Numbered from the stretch's first letter, positions 34,496 through 47,039 are shown. The stretch is 64,000 nucleotides of DNA from Mytilus galloprovincialis (GCF_965363235.1 NC_134839.1:98661743-98725742), one strand, 5' to 3'. Translations and numbers: made by a program. Notes: generated by a model from the letters alone, not told the origin.

Positions 34496-37400
34496 GTACA
34501 TGCTAAATAAAATCCATCTTAATCTATGCCATCTTGTTACTTTTGAATAGATTTAATACATTACACTGTTAGAGGAATATCCCGAATTTCTATCCAACCT
34601 TTAAAGGCTTACGAACGACTGCAATAATATAAAATTCACGAACGGGTTAAATATCTGTCTAAATTTCTTCACTATTATTCTGAAGTTTACCATGTTTTCC
34701 TTCTCTTTCTAATTGTGTTGTCTGTTCTATATTTATTTTGCATTGTTTTCTAGTTATATAGATTTTCTTAAATATACATGAAAAGTTTCTACTAGTCCAA
34801 AAAAAACAAACCATGGCCATATAGGGTTCCAAAGATTCACAATCTTCGATATTAACAGTCTATAACTACTTTGACATGTTTATGTATAAAGGTAAATGTT
34901 GAAATGCCAATGGAGATCTTGATATCTTTACTTATCTTGCTTTTCAGAGCTTTACAACTTCTGGTGTAAGTGTAAATAATGAAAAGCAATGAGAACTCAG
35001 AAATTATACCTAATAGGATAAACCTAATACATATAACTAGACAGGCTTGACAAGCAGTGCATCACTTTTGCATGTTGTCATCAATAAGACAAAATGCATT
35101 TTATATTTGTGTCTTATTGTTGATGTTATTTTTTCAGGCAAAGAGAACAAGAAAGGTTGGCATTACTGGAAAGTATGGTACCAGATATGGTGCTTCACTG
35201 AGGAAGACCATCAAAAAGATGGAAATTGAACAGCATGCCAAGTACACATGTCAGTTTTGTGGAAAGGTAAAGCAATAAAAATATGAGTGTTTGTTTTCAT
35301 AAAAAATATTGGGTCAGTAGCTTATTGTCTTGGTCCTAATTTAAAAAATGAACTGTTATAACCACTATATACATATTGTAGAAGCATAAGAAAGGAAAAT
35401 ATAATAACATTTTTACATTAAAGTTTTAAAAAAATCTGGTACTCCATCCTCCTCTACCAAAAAAAGTTAAGGGTCATCATAGGAAATTGAAAAACATGGC
35501 CGTGTTTACACCTAAAAATTTACTATGAGTACAGACAAACTGGTACATCTAGGAAAGTTTTAAGGCATGGCGGGAACTAGATATATATAAAAGTTACATG
35601 TAATATACGTTTCAGAAAATTAAAAACGTACCTGGATTTTGATGTCCAGTTGTTTCCAGTCTGCAGAAGATAGCAAAATAAACAAAATCCCGATTTCATT
35701 TGTTATGGTCCACTCAGTAACACAGTTTAAATCAAACTATTGTCTGCAGATGTCTTTTGTCCATCTATTTTTCATTTAAATCAATACTACTTGCAACATA
35801 TGTATTATACAGGTTGGGGACAACCTGCCAAATGGGGAGCTATTCCCCAAATAAGTAACAATCCCTCATTTGAGTAATCATTTCATAGTGTCAAAAACAA
35901 TATTTTCTAAAAATGGGTATTTTTAGTTCAAATGGCACACATTTATAGAAAATGGAACAACTTCTTCCAAAGAACCATATTTTTATTATGGATTTAAAAA
36001 AAGTTAGAAGCCTTGAGAATTGTCAAATTTTCTAAGTTTTTGGGATACAATTGCTTTTAAGCAATCTGTAGACTTATACCATTGACTCAGGGCCATGCCC
36101 TCACTTCAAACGTTTTATTCTAAACATCAAGGAACATCTCAGATTCTTGTGATTGTCTTGCTTTAAATGGTATAAAAAACAAAAGGATTGAATTTAAACA
36201 ACTGTCCTATAATGTTCTTCTCATAATCTTCATGTTTCGATATTTCCCTTGACTTGTACAATGTATGCGTGTTTTTAACAACACGGAAAATCAGAATTAA
36301 GCAGTATTTATATTTAGTGTTTTTATAAATTTAGAAACACGTTGGGCATTTTACATGTGCAGTTGAATTATTTTTGAAAATAATACTAATACATGTATCG
36401 ATGAAAACAATGGCAATCGTATCCCTTAGAGCAATCTGCTCTTTGATTATAGGCTTGTATCTTCTCAGTAAATCAGATAATCATCTTTTGGAAAATTGGC
36501 TGCATTTTTCATGAATATGTGCCATTTTAAGTAAAAAGACTCAATTGAGAAAATTTAGATTTTTAGCACTACCAAATGATTACTCAAATGAGGGATTGTT
36601 ACTCATTTGGGGAACAGTTCCCCATTTGGTGGGTTGCGCCCAACCTGTTATATGAGGGCAGATTATCAAACCTTTTCCCAACTTAGTTAGCTACCTACCC
36701 AGAAAAAAGCTTCCTACTCAAATTCTTTTATTGTCCTGATCTGAAGAAGTTTTTAACCGGATTTTTGTGACAAAAATGTCGGTTATTGATTTGGGGATGT
36801 ACGGCGGGCGGGTGGGCGGCAATCAAATGTTGTCCGTGCATTAACTCATGAACCGTTCAACCAAAGCTTTTAAAATTTTAATATGTTATTCCTGACAACT
36901 ATACGAAGGTCAAGTTCAATAATGGCGATTTTGACTTTTACCGTTCAGGAGTTATGGTTCTTGAAAGATTGAAAAATGGAGTTGTCCGTTCATTTACGCA
37001 TGAACTGTTCTACCAAAGCTTCCCAAATTTTAATATGTTGTTACTAATGAAAGAATGGAGGTCAAGTTCAATAATGACGAATTTGACTTTTACCGTTCAG
37101 GAGTTATGGTTCTTGAAAGATTGAAAAATGGAGTTTCCAGTCATGTCCGTGCATTTATGCATGAACTGTTCTACCAAAGCTTCCCAAATTTTAATATGCT
37201 GTTACTGATGACAAAATGGAGGTCAAGTTCTATAATGACGATTTTGACTTTTACCGTTCAGGAGTTATGGTTCTTGAAAGATTGAAAAATGGTTTTTCCC
37301 GTCGTGTCCGTGCATTTTCTCATGAACCATTCAACCAAAGCTTTTGAAATTTTAATATGTTGTTACTGATGACAAAATAGAGGTCAAGTTCAATAATGAC

Positions 37401-40400
37401 GATTTTGACTTTTACCGTTCAGGAGTTATGGTTCTTGAAAGATCGTAAAATGGCGTTTCCATTCAGGTTGTTGCATTTACTCATGAACCATTCAATCTAA
37501 GCTTTTCAAATTTTAAGATGTTGATACTGATGACAAAATGGAGGTCAAATTTGATATTGACGATTTTCACTTTCACCATTCATCAGTAATGGTTCTTGTG
37601 ATATTGCCAGGACACAAATAAATGTTAATAAATCCGGTTTGCTGTCGTTGTGACAGCCTCTTGTTTTTTAATCAGATACATGTATATAGCATAAAGACTA
37701 ATAAACACCAGATACTTCAATTTCTCTTTTTGAAAAAAAAAAGAAAATGCCTACCTACCTACCCACTGTCTTAACCTTTGGGTAGGGTTTGGGCAAACCA
37801 AAATTATTTTAATTGTCGCCTAAAATGCATTTAAAATTTATATATCTAGTTCCTGCCATCCCTCAAAATTTTTGCAGGTGCATAGGTTTGTCTGTACTCA
37901 AGAGTAAAATTTGTGGTGTAAATAGGGCCATATTAGCCAAAAGGTTATGAACCTTAAAATAGCTCAATAGTGTTGAAAGTGGTGTTATACACCAATCATT
38001 CAAAATGACTGTGAACTGAAGGATGTTGATTTTGTGACGTAACTTCTGTTGTCTAAAAAGCATTATATTTTAAATTTTGTATTCTATAATTTACAGGACG
38101 CTATGAAAAGAAGAGCTGTAGGAATCTGGCACTGCACCAAGTGTATGAAGACTGTTGCAGGAGGTGCTTGGATATACAGGTACATGTTCATGTGTTTTCA
38201 CCATCTCAATACACCTATAAAATTAAAATTGAGAATGGAAATTGGGAATTGCGTCCAAGAAACAAACAACAACTTTACCAAAGAGCAGACAATAGTGGAA
38301 GGCCACCAATGGATTTTCAATGCAACATTATTCAGGGGTGTGGAAATGCTATGCCCGACTCGCCCGACTTGTACATTTGAACAACCGGGCAAGTAATTAT
38401 TTTGGTCTTGGTTGCCCGTGGACAAGTAAAAAAATATAAAAGACAAAGTTCAAATCCAACAGAAATATAGAATTAATTTCAACATGTTCAAAATGTATAA
38501 AGATGTTAAATTTATGTAAAAATAAACTAATGGTCAGCGAGTAAAAACACCAATATTCATGACGATAAATATTACATAATACCGGAAATAGATCGATTAA
38601 CAAAATAAATAAAAATAAGTGTGCGAACCCGAGTTGCGTAACATTGCATTGGTTTTGTCCATTGACACGGGATCGTCAATTAGGTTTTATCCATCATGTA
38701 CCGGAAGTGTTATTTTATATGATTTTGTATCGAGATTCAGATTGATAAATACTTTATAAAACACTGGGCAAGCAAGACAAAGAGTAATGAGTCGAGTAAA
38801 AAACCTAAAACGCAAATGGAGGATAAGGAGTATTAAAAAAAAATACGAAGCGAGAATTTTAGACATCATGAATATCAGATTGCACCTGGCTATCTACTAA
38901 GGATGGAAATTCGGAAAATAAATATTTTTTTGTCTTTATATTTAGAGATCGAAGGTCAACATTATTTGTTGTCAGAGTGGTAAATAGAAGGGACGGTTTA
39001 ATCGCCCATCAAGACAATTATAAAAAAAAAAAAAAAACCCAAAAAAACCAAGTGTGTCAGTTGAGAGAAACAGCAAAAAAGTCAATAGTTTATCCATTAT
39101 TTAATTTCCATTTCTTCACTCACTGTCCTCTAAATTAGTATATCATTGTATGTACCTACTGGCTACAATTTTTATTTAAAAACTGCTGCAAAAATTACCT
39201 TTACATGTCATTTTATTGGTTGGTTTGCTGTAAGGTTTCTGTTCTTATAGATGTTAACCTACTTTCCTAAATTTTAATACATAATAAAACAAATGGATTT
39301 CATTTGTTTGTAATGCAAAACAGTGCTAAGAATCATATATTAACTACAATGAAATACTTCAATATTTATTGGGAACACCAGGGCAAGTAACTTTTTTTCC
39401 GGGCAAGTGAACTTTACAGTTTTACTTGCCCAGGTGCCCACAGCAAATATTTCCACACCCCTGTTATTCATAAAAGTCCTCATATCAACAATGCATAGTA
39501 CTGTTCTAGCCTTGCTTCAACCTTCCCATAAGTAAGCCTTCGGTGGAGATGGAGTAGACGATGTATTATTGCTTTTGCTGAGTTTATATGCCTCCTCCCC
39601 CCCCCCCCCCCCCCATCTTTGTCAGGGTTTATTGACTCTGAAAACTTAAATTGTTTAAATGTTAATAGATATTAGAAGATGTGGTATAATGAGACAACTC
39701 ACCATCAAAGTCCCAATTTGTTAAAGTAAACCATCATAGGTAAGAGTACAGCCTTCAATACAGAGCCTTGGCTCACACGGAACAGCAAGCCTTTAAGGGC
39801 CCCAAAAATGACTAGTGTACATGTTTAACCATTCGAATAGGAAAACCAACGTTATAATCAATATAAAAATAAGCTAGAAGCGATTATTAACCACAGGTTC
39901 CTGACTAAACATTTTAATAGGTGCCAACATTCACCCTAACCTTAAACCAAAGTGTAACATCACAACATAGAAAGACACACTATAAAATATCAATTGCAAT
40001 GACTTAACTCAATCAAAAGACATATTAACAAAAACAAGTAAACATTCTTTGAACGAATAGATTTTATTTATGACAATTTATATAATGTAACTTAAAAAGG
40101 AACTACTTAATATATTATTATGAGAGTTATAGCCCTTAAATGGTGAACTGACAGAATCTAAATACAACAATTTTGTCAAATGATCATCAAGGCAAGAATA
40201 GAATTGATTCCCGTTGTTAACTGTGGATTTACTGTTTATTTGAGTTGTCTCTGAGTGATGAACTATATGATATATTTTCAAAGTTTTTGTCAAAACAATA
40301 ATGGATAGAGGAACTGTAGAGATCAACATTAATAAACAAGAAAATTGAGGTTCACAATTGATTTCAATGGCATAAAATATTGTCGGTGCAATTTGATTTG

Positions 40401-41226
40401 GGGAAGGGAGCCTCAAAGATATTTTTATGTTGCCATAGGGGAGGGGCATTAAGTTTTACCAATGTCACAATTTTAATGTTTTAGATTAAAGCCCCGTTAC
40501 AAATTGAAAAATTGCTGGAAGAAAGTTGTTGGAATTTCAAAAACTTTAACCAGAGTGAATATTTGTGGACACGGCTGATGCCAACAGAATGCAGGATCGC
40601 TATGTTTTTTTCGTTCTCTGCCTTAAGTTTGCCTCAACTAAATGTTATGAAATGTTTATACAATGCTTATTACCACAAAACTCAGATCAATTACAAATTT
40701 GGGTAGCGTCACTTTTACAGTTCTTAGTTATGTCTCTTTATAATATTATATGCAAGCAGAGGCATCATCTGTGTCCCAATGACACATTCCCAATTTATTT
40801 TAAATATTTTTAATATCCAAGTAACATAATAATGAGATACTGGCACTGAAGAAAGAGAAAAAAATAATGGCATTTAATTTCATTTGTGTGATGAATCTTT
40901 TGTCCCCTATCGACGGTGACTTAAGGTTTGCACTCTGTCTGTCTGTCCATCCATCAGTCCAGCAAATCAGTTATCCACGCTTTTTTACTTCATGCTTGTT
41001 AATTGTTAAAATAAACTAGACAAACAAGTGAAAGAGATTACTAATTGGCATATTTTATACATAGAAAATGGTGTATATTTTATTAATGTGATAGTTGTTT
41101 TGATATTTTATCTTTAAATACTAATAATTTTATTTAAACACCAAATTTTCTATCTTTTGTAGTACAAATGCTGCAGCCACAGTCAGAAGTGCAGTTCGAC
41201 GTCTTAGAGAAATGAAGGAACTTTGA
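34493..41226 (+). CDS. RPL37A: 60S ribosomal protein L37a (eL43), 4 exons
   Basis: Structural protein of the large ribosomal subunit. Exons: 34493-34495 (the ATG alone, then GTACAT), 35138-35266, 38097-38179 and 41163-41226. Together they give 92 codons plus TGA, the same length as the human protein. It begins [20 protein letters not shown] and ends [10 protein letters not shown]. The zinc-binding cysteines C39, C42, C57 and C60 (CQFC, CTKC) are intact, so the gene looks functional. An intron directly after the start codon is a feature I recall for other animal RPL37A genes. AATAAA at 41236-41241 is the likely poly(A) signal. Introns 2 and 3 (2.8 and 3.0 kb) are filled with nested transposons. 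I looked for C/D-box snoRNAs in the introns and found none. Confidence 0.97.
35810..36647. mobile_element. 838-bp MITE with ~75-bp TIRs and TTATA duplication
   Basis: The left end is CAGGTTGGGGACAACC, then CCAAATGGGGAGC and CCCCAAATAAGTAACAATCC. The right end is the inverse with about 10% differences, finishing GCCCAACCTG. TTATA flanks both sides (35805-35809 and 36648-36652). No coding capacity. Confidence 0.8.
36751..37663 (+). mobile_element. HINE-like element, family D
   Basis: The head hairpin is AACCG-GATTTTTGT-G-ACAAAAATGT-CGGTT, with AAATCCGGTTT inverted near the tail. The tail hairpin is GCTGTC-gttgt-GACAGC (37641-37657), then CTCTTG and a run of T. The body has five units of ~165 bp containing TTTTACCGTTCAGGAGTTAT and GGTTCTTGAAAGATTGAAAA. 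The ORF at 37055-37285 is repeat sequence. Confidence 0.75.
38333..39463. mobile_element. hAT-like non-autonomous element, TTATT duplication
   Basis: It starts CAGGGGTGTGGAAATGCT and ends AGCAAATATTTCCACACCCCTG. The terminal ~15 bp are exact inverses, and TTATT flanks both sides (38328-38332 and 39464-39468). Subterminal CCGGGCAAGTAA/TTACTTGCCC motifs occur at both ends. The interior is AT-rich without a clear transposase. It is in RPL37A intron 3, starting 153 bp after the donor of exon 3. Confidence 0.75.
39662..40050 (+). repeat. Dispersed repeat, family K, in RPL37A intron 3
   Basis: AGATGTGGTATAATGAGACA begins the copy. It continues with CTTGGCTCACACGGAACAGC and ends in ACTTAACTCAATCAAAAGAC-type sequence, as at 53750. 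Confidence 0.55.
40470..40800 (+). repeat. Family G copy in RPL37A intron 3
   Basis: It contains AATGCTTATTACCACAAAAC and GAGGCATCATCTGTGTCCCA, followed by ATGACACATTCCCAATTTAT, the family G 3' end with a partly decayed hairpin. Confidence 0.55.
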
Positions 41227-41235
41227 AGTGTCAAA

Positions 41236-41241
41236 AATAAA
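41236..41241 (+). terminator. RPL37A poly(A) signal AATAAA
   Basis: AATAAA starts 10 bp after the RPL37A stop codon. A very short 3' UTR is usual for ribosomal protein genes. Confidence 0.7.
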
Positions 41242-41420
41242 ATATAAAAAAACTATTTGTTATGAATACTTCAATAACCCATAGTCCCTAGCTATCCTAT
41301 TGTGCGAGTCATATTATAATCCAGTTGATGAAAACACTCAGGTTGTCTTGGATCAATACTGATTTTATCAGATAATTCATATTTCTTTAAAAACCAGATC
41401 CAAAAAATTTATTTCTCATC

Positions 41421-42459
41421 AGGCCAGACTTTTTTTATTATCTGTTAAACGAGATCCGCCGACTCCACCTTTCCCGATTTTAGAATAAAAATAAAAGTAG
41501 TGCTTCTTACTTTTATTATTATTTTTCCCGCCGACTGTTACGAAATCCTCAGAAAAAAATAAAATGTGTTGTTCACGATACTCGCTTTCAGTCATTTTCG
41601 TTATCGGTAATATTTAATTTTTACCAAGTCAATGAAACAGCAATTTTCATTTAAAAGTAAAGAAATTCAAGGCATAAACGATATATTTTCTTCTAAAAGA
41701 TTTTTAAGCTGGTGGCATGCTTTTCATACTTGTTACACGAGAGCGTACATCAAATCATTCTAACTTTCGGCAAAATCAATTATTACTTCATCAGAACTTG
41801 ATGAAATTAGCCTAAAGTAAACTTGTCGTCCATGTATTGCATTAGAAACGTCATATTCCTTTCCAAATAGCGTATCAAACATCGTTTATTTTTGTAAATT
41901 TTTCTTCGTCCGACATTTAAATTTGTAGAACTACGGACCGGAATCGGGATTGCATCGGAAACGGACCCGCTATGACCGAAATCCGGATTCTTGCGATAAT
42001 GACTACAGACGCATGAATGGCACTGCTGACAGACAAAAATTGATCCCAAAAGGGAAAATTCCGCATTCCACACGCATTAACATACTTTTGGTTAGATCTT
42101 CTTGATTAATGTATATATTTCCATGTATAAGCATTGTTTCAATTTATAGGTTAAAGTTGCTTAACTCTGGGACTATTACACCAGAGACATATATACACAT
42201 GTGTATATATATGTCTCTGTATACACTAAGAGTTCCTGACTGGGTGACTGGTATATACATATATAGTGTATATGCAGCGAGGTTGATATATTTGAGTGGT
42301 GCCATGGATCTATATTAGTGGAAATACAGAATCAAAACATAGTTTTTATGTTTATATTAATAGAAGGGTTAACCAGAGACATATATAAACTATATGTATT
42401 TATATTTCTCTGGGTTAATATACTGGTCTGTTCTCATTTCATTGTTCTTGTATTTTGAT

Positions 42460-42491
<32 letters not shown>

Positions 42492-42630
42492 GTCACTTAT
42501 AATGGTTTTATTTTTATTTTTAATGTCGACTGGACCAATTTTGCACTTTTATTTTTTTTTTATTTCGCCCCCTCGACCCTAATTTTTTACAAATTTTCTC
42601 GTTAAACAGATAAAATAAAAAGTCTGGCCT
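41421..42630. mobile_element. 1.2-kb element with ~34-bp TIRs, 3' of RPL37A
   Basis: The left end AGGCCAGACTTTTTTTATTA...CTGTTAAACGAGA (41421-41454) is mirrored at 42597-42630 (TCTCGTTAAACAGA...AGTCTGGCCT), with one or two differences. I could not identify a target duplication. Inside are two palindromes (42182-42219 and 42369-42416), a poly(A) run, and an 88-codon - strand ORF (41807-42073) with CQQCHSCVC that I do not recognise. The superfamily is undetermined. Confidence 0.6.
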
Positions 42631-42779
42631 CAGGAAAAAAAATAACTTGGTATATATGTTCCATTATAGACCATGACAGACATAATTATGTGCATTACAT
42701 GTATAAACAAAGTTAAGTATTCATATTTGTATCTGATACATTGGGAAAGTATACAAGAAAAAATCCATTGCTAGGGGTA

Positions 42780-43734
42780 GGAGTTCCAGGTTTAATTGTC
42801 ATTTGCTCTACTTGGGAAGATGTACACTATAAATTTTATTCTAATTTTTGTGCATGATTAATCCTATGAAATTATGTAAATTCAACCACCAAAGAATTTT
42901 TGTTGACAGCAACTTTCGTCTCGAAAGTGAGACAGCGATCCTACATTGTTGTGGTCCACAATTATTCACTCAGTGGTTTAATAACTTTCTTAATCTATCC
43001 TGGATTTCTACTAAACTTGGACAGATGCTTGTTTGTGATTATAAGACAGTATCCAGATGTATATTTGTTAAAAAAAACCCACCCTGTTTTCCGTATTTTA
43101 CTTATGATGGACTTGTCTTTTTCTGCCTATTAACATACATTCACTCTGTGGTTAAAGTATTAACAACTTTAAGGTCTACTATACTTAGTTTATGGAATGA
43201 GGATAAGGTGCACATGTTAAACTAGCCGGTGTCATCTTTCCTTGAGCTCATTTTCATGGTTCAGTGATTAAAGTTAAGTTTTTTTTCGCTGAAAACTCGA
43301 CAGGGAGAGTGATCCTGAGGTGTTAGCCATTTTCTTAAAAGCTTTATATTTTAGAAGTTTGAGGACCTTGATGCTTCATACTTTGTATATAGATGCCTCA
43401 TGATATGAAGTTTCTGTTTGACCTTGATTCAGTGATAACTTGGGAAAAAAGTTAAGATTTTTTGTAATGTTAATTTCTCTCTTATTATGAGTAATAGGAT
43501 AACTATATTTGGTATGCGTGTACCTTGCAACCTCCAGATGCCCGTCGACAGTTTGCACTTGACCTCATTTCATGGATCGGTGAACAAGATTAAGTTCTAG
43601 TGGTTAAGTTCACATCTCAGATATGTCTTGTATATTTGGTGTATGGACGGACTGTGATATGTACATGTCCAACTGGAAGGTGTCAACTGACCTGGACCTC
43701 ATTTTCATGGTTCAGTGGTTATAGTTCCAAGTTT
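42780..43734 (+). repeat. Dispersed tandem-unit repeat, family E, first part
   Basis: Diverged units carry TTCATGGTTCAGTG, GTGTACATGT and TATATTTGGTGTATGG. The array is interrupted at 43734 by family B and resumes at 46289-46830 with TTGTGTTTTGGTCTGTTTTT. The ORF at 42848-43225 is not recognised and overlaps this repeat. Confidence 0.5.
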
Positions 43735-46288
43735 TTATATGACCACAAAATTTTCTACGGTCATATATTGGTAAGTTGGCGGCGTCATCGTCGTCCGAAA
43801 ACAAATTGGTTTTCGCACTATAACTTTAGTTTAAGTAAATAGAAATCTATGAAATTTAAACACAAGGTTTATGACCACAAAAGGAAGGTTGGGATTGATT
43901 TTGGGAGTTTGGTACCAACAGTTTAGGAATTAGGTAGGGGCCCAATTAAGCATTATTCTTGGTTTTCGCACAATAACTTTTGTAGAATAAGAATAGAAAT
44001 CTATGAAATTTATACAAGGTTTATGAACACAAAAGGAAGGTTGGGATTGATTTTGGGAGTTTTGGTCCAAACAGTTTAGGAATTGGGGGCCAACAAGGGG
44101 CCCTTATATGCATATTTCTTGGTTTTCGCACCATAACTTTAGTATAAGTAAATAGAAATCTATGAAATTTGAACACAAGGGTTATGACCATAAAAGGAAG
44201 GTTGGGATTGATTATGGGAGTTTTGGTCCCAACAGTTTAGGAATTTAAAAGGGGCTCAAAGGGTCCAAAATTAAACTTTGTTTGATTTCATCAAAAATTG
44301 AATAATTGGGGTTCTTTGATAGGCCGAATCTAACTGTGTATGTAGATTCTTTATTTTTGGTCCAGTTTTCAAATTGGTCTACAATAAGGTCCAAAGGGTC
44401 CAAAATTAAATTAAGTTTGATTTTAACAAAAATTGAATTCTTTGGGTTCTTTGATATGCTTAATCTAAACATGTACTTAGATTTTTGATTATCTGGTCAG
44501 TTTTTAAGTTGGTCCAAATCCGGGTCCAAAATTAAACTTTGTTTGATTTCAATAAAAATTGAATTCTTGCGGTTCTTTGATATGCTGAATCTAAACATGT
44601 ACTTAGATTTTTGATCATGGGCCCAGTTTTAAGTTGGTCCAAATCGGGGTCCAAAATTAAACTTTGTTTGATTTCAACAAAAATTGAATCCTTGGGGTTC
44701 TTTGATAGTCTGAATCTAAACATGTATAAAGATTTTTATACGACCGCAAAAATTGAAAAATTTTTTGTCGTATATTGGTATAACGTTGTCGTCGTCGTCC
44801 AAAGGCATTTGGTTTTCCCACTATAACTTTAGTATAAGTAAATAGAAATCTATGAAATTTTAACATAAGGTTTATGACCACAAAAGGAAGGTTGGGAGTT
44901 TTGGTCCCAACAGTTTAGGAATTAGGGGCCAAAAAAAGGTACCAAATAAGCATTTCTTTTGGTTTTTGCACAATAACTTTAGTATAAGTAAATAGAAATT
45001 TTAACACAAGGTTTATGACCACAAAAAGGAAGGTTGGGATTGATTTTGGGAGTTTTGGTTCCAACAGTTTAGGAATAAGGGGCAAAAAGGGTCTAAAACT
45101 AAATTTTGTTTGATTTCATCAAAAAATGAATTATTGGGGTTCTTTGATTTGACAAATCTAACCGTGTATTTAGATATTTGATTTTTGGTCCTGTTTTCAA
45201 ATTGGTCTACATTAAGGTCCAAAGGGTCCAAAATTAAACTTAGTTTGATTTTAACAAAAATTGAATTCTTGGTGTTCTTTGATATGCTGAATCTAAACAT
45301 GTACTTAGATTTTTGATTATGGGCCCAGTTTTCAAGTTGGTCCAAATCGGATTCCAAAATTAAACTGTTTGATTTCAACAAAAATTGAATATATTGGGTT
45401 CTTCAATATGCTGAATCTAACCATGTATTTAGATTTTTAATATTTGGGCCCGGTATTTGTATTATAGTCCTGTAATATTATGTTGTCATTTCTATGTTAT
45501 ATTTAACATTGCCATTAAAGTGCGAGGTTTGGCATGCCACAAAACAAGGTTCAACCCACCATTTTTTCCTTTAAAAATGTCCTGTACTAAGTCAGGAATA
45601 TGGCCATTGTTATATTATAGTTCGTTTCTGTGTGTGTTACAATTTAACGTTGCGTCGTTTGTTTTCTCTTATTTTTGAGTGTAAATTGACATTGCGATAA
45701 GACGTGTCACGGTACTTGTCTATCCCAAATTCATGTATTTGGTTTTGATGTTATATTTGTTATTCTCGTGGGATTTTGTCTGATGCTTGGTCCGTTTCTG
45801 TGTGTGTTAGTTACATTGTAGTGTTGTGTCGTTGTTCTCTTATATTTATGCGTTTCCCTCAGTTTTAGTTTGTTACCCCGATTTTGTTTTTTGTCCATGG
45901 ATTTATGAGTTTGAACAGCGGTATACTACTGTTGCCTTTATTTATCAAATTGTCCACATTGAGGTCTAAAGGGACTAAAATTGAACATTATTTGATTTCA
46001 TCAAAAATTGAATTCTTAGGGTTCTATGATATGCTGAATCTAACCATGTATTTAGATTTTGGATATTGGACCATAATAGGTAAATGTCCAATTTAAAAAT
46101 TTTAAGTTTTTAAGTTTAAGTTCTTAGACCACATTCATTCTGTGTCAGAAACTTATGTTGTGTCAACTATTTAATCACAATCCAAATTCAGAGCTGTATC
46201 AAGCTTGAATGTTGTGTCCATACTTGCCCCAACTGTTCAGGGTTCGAACTCTGCGGTCGTATAAAGCTGCGCCCTGTGGAGCATCTGG
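43735..46288 (+). mobile_element. Head-to-tail pair of family B elements inside family E
   Basis: The first head, TTTTTATATGACCAC, starts at 43735 and lacks a tail. The second head, TTTTTATACGACCGC, starts at 44736 and leads to a complete tail with GCGGTCGTATAAAGC, hairpin and ATCTGG ending at 46288, then TT. Both have 160-bp and 130-bp body units; the - strand ORFs at 44245-45381 come from the latter. An unrelated segment sits at about 45465-45955 (TTCTGTGTGTGTTA twice). This is the same partial-plus-complete layout as at 8954-12785. Confidence 0.7.
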
Positions 46289-46830
46289 TTGTGTTTTGGT
46301 CTGTTTTTCTTATACTCTATGCAATAGGTCTACTATATTTGGTGTATGGAATGATTGCAATTGTACATGTCTAGCTGGCAGGTGTCATTTGTACTTGGGG
46401 TCATTTTCATGGTTCAGTGGTCCGTTAATTTTTGAGTTGTGGTCTTTTTTTCTCATACTATGAAAAAGGTCAACTATATTTGATGTATGGAAATATTTTA
46501 TGATGTACATGTAATTCTTGCAGGTTTTATTTGACCTTGACCTCATTTTCAAGGTCCATTGCTCAGTGTTGAGTTTTTGTGTTTTGGTCTGTTTTTCTTA
46601 AACTATAAGCAATAAGTCAAATATTTAGTGTATGGAAGAATTGTAAGCTGTACATGTCTGTCTGGCATGGTTCATTGGTCAATGTTTATTTTCAGTATAA
46701 ATTATAAGCAATAGTCAACTATATTTAGTGTATTGAATGAGTGCAAGGTGTACATGTTTTTCTTGTTTGGTTTATATGACATTGACCTCATTTTCTTGGA
46801 TCATGTTTAGTTTATGTGATAGTAGTAGTA
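46289..46830 (+). repeat. Family E repeat, second part
   Basis: About four units with GTTTTGGTCTGTTTTTCTTA, TATATTTGGTGTATGG and GACCTTGACCTCATTTTC. It continues the array interrupted at 43734. Confidence 0.5.
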
Positions 46831-47039
46831 AATGTATTTATCAAAGTTGTACAAAATCGAACATGTAAAATGTTATTTGTTTATAGTTAACACGTGTTTG
46901 GTTAATTATAGTAAGGTCGGTTCGATTGGGATATTGAGTTCATGCACGAGTGAACTCAGGTGGTTTGAAGTCATTCGAGCCATTGCAGTCAAAGTGTACT
47001 GTAGCATTTTATTAGTTTCTCTTCAACTTGTACTTTTCG

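Larger units (their letters stand above)
35497..37932. mobile_element. 2.4-kb element with ~95-bp diverged TIRs in RPL37A intron 2
   Basis: The left end (35497-35595), ATGGCCGTGTTTACACC...GAGTACAGACAAAC...GGCGGGAACTAGATATA, is mirrored at 37836-37932, ending GGTGTAAATAGGGCCAT. Identity is roughly 75-80% by eye. The interior is interrupted by a MITE (35810-36647) and family D (36751-37663). Remaining internal sequence has CTACCTACC repeats near 36690 and 37750. No transposase and no clear target duplication. Confidence 0.6.

Noticed and set aside
37055..37285. 76-codon ORF in RPL37A intron 2
   Set aside because: It reads through two family D body units; the repeated residues ([17 protein letters not shown] twice) reflect DNA repeats.
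34496..41162. snoRNA genes in the RPL37A introns
   Set aside because: Ribosomal protein introns often host C/D snoRNAs, but I found no RTGATGA...CTGA pair with terminal stems.
41807..42073. 88-codon - strand ORF with CQQCHSCVC as a zinc-binding host protein
   Set aside because: It lies inside a TIR-bounded element, the cysteine spacing fits no finger I know, and there is no supporting exon context.
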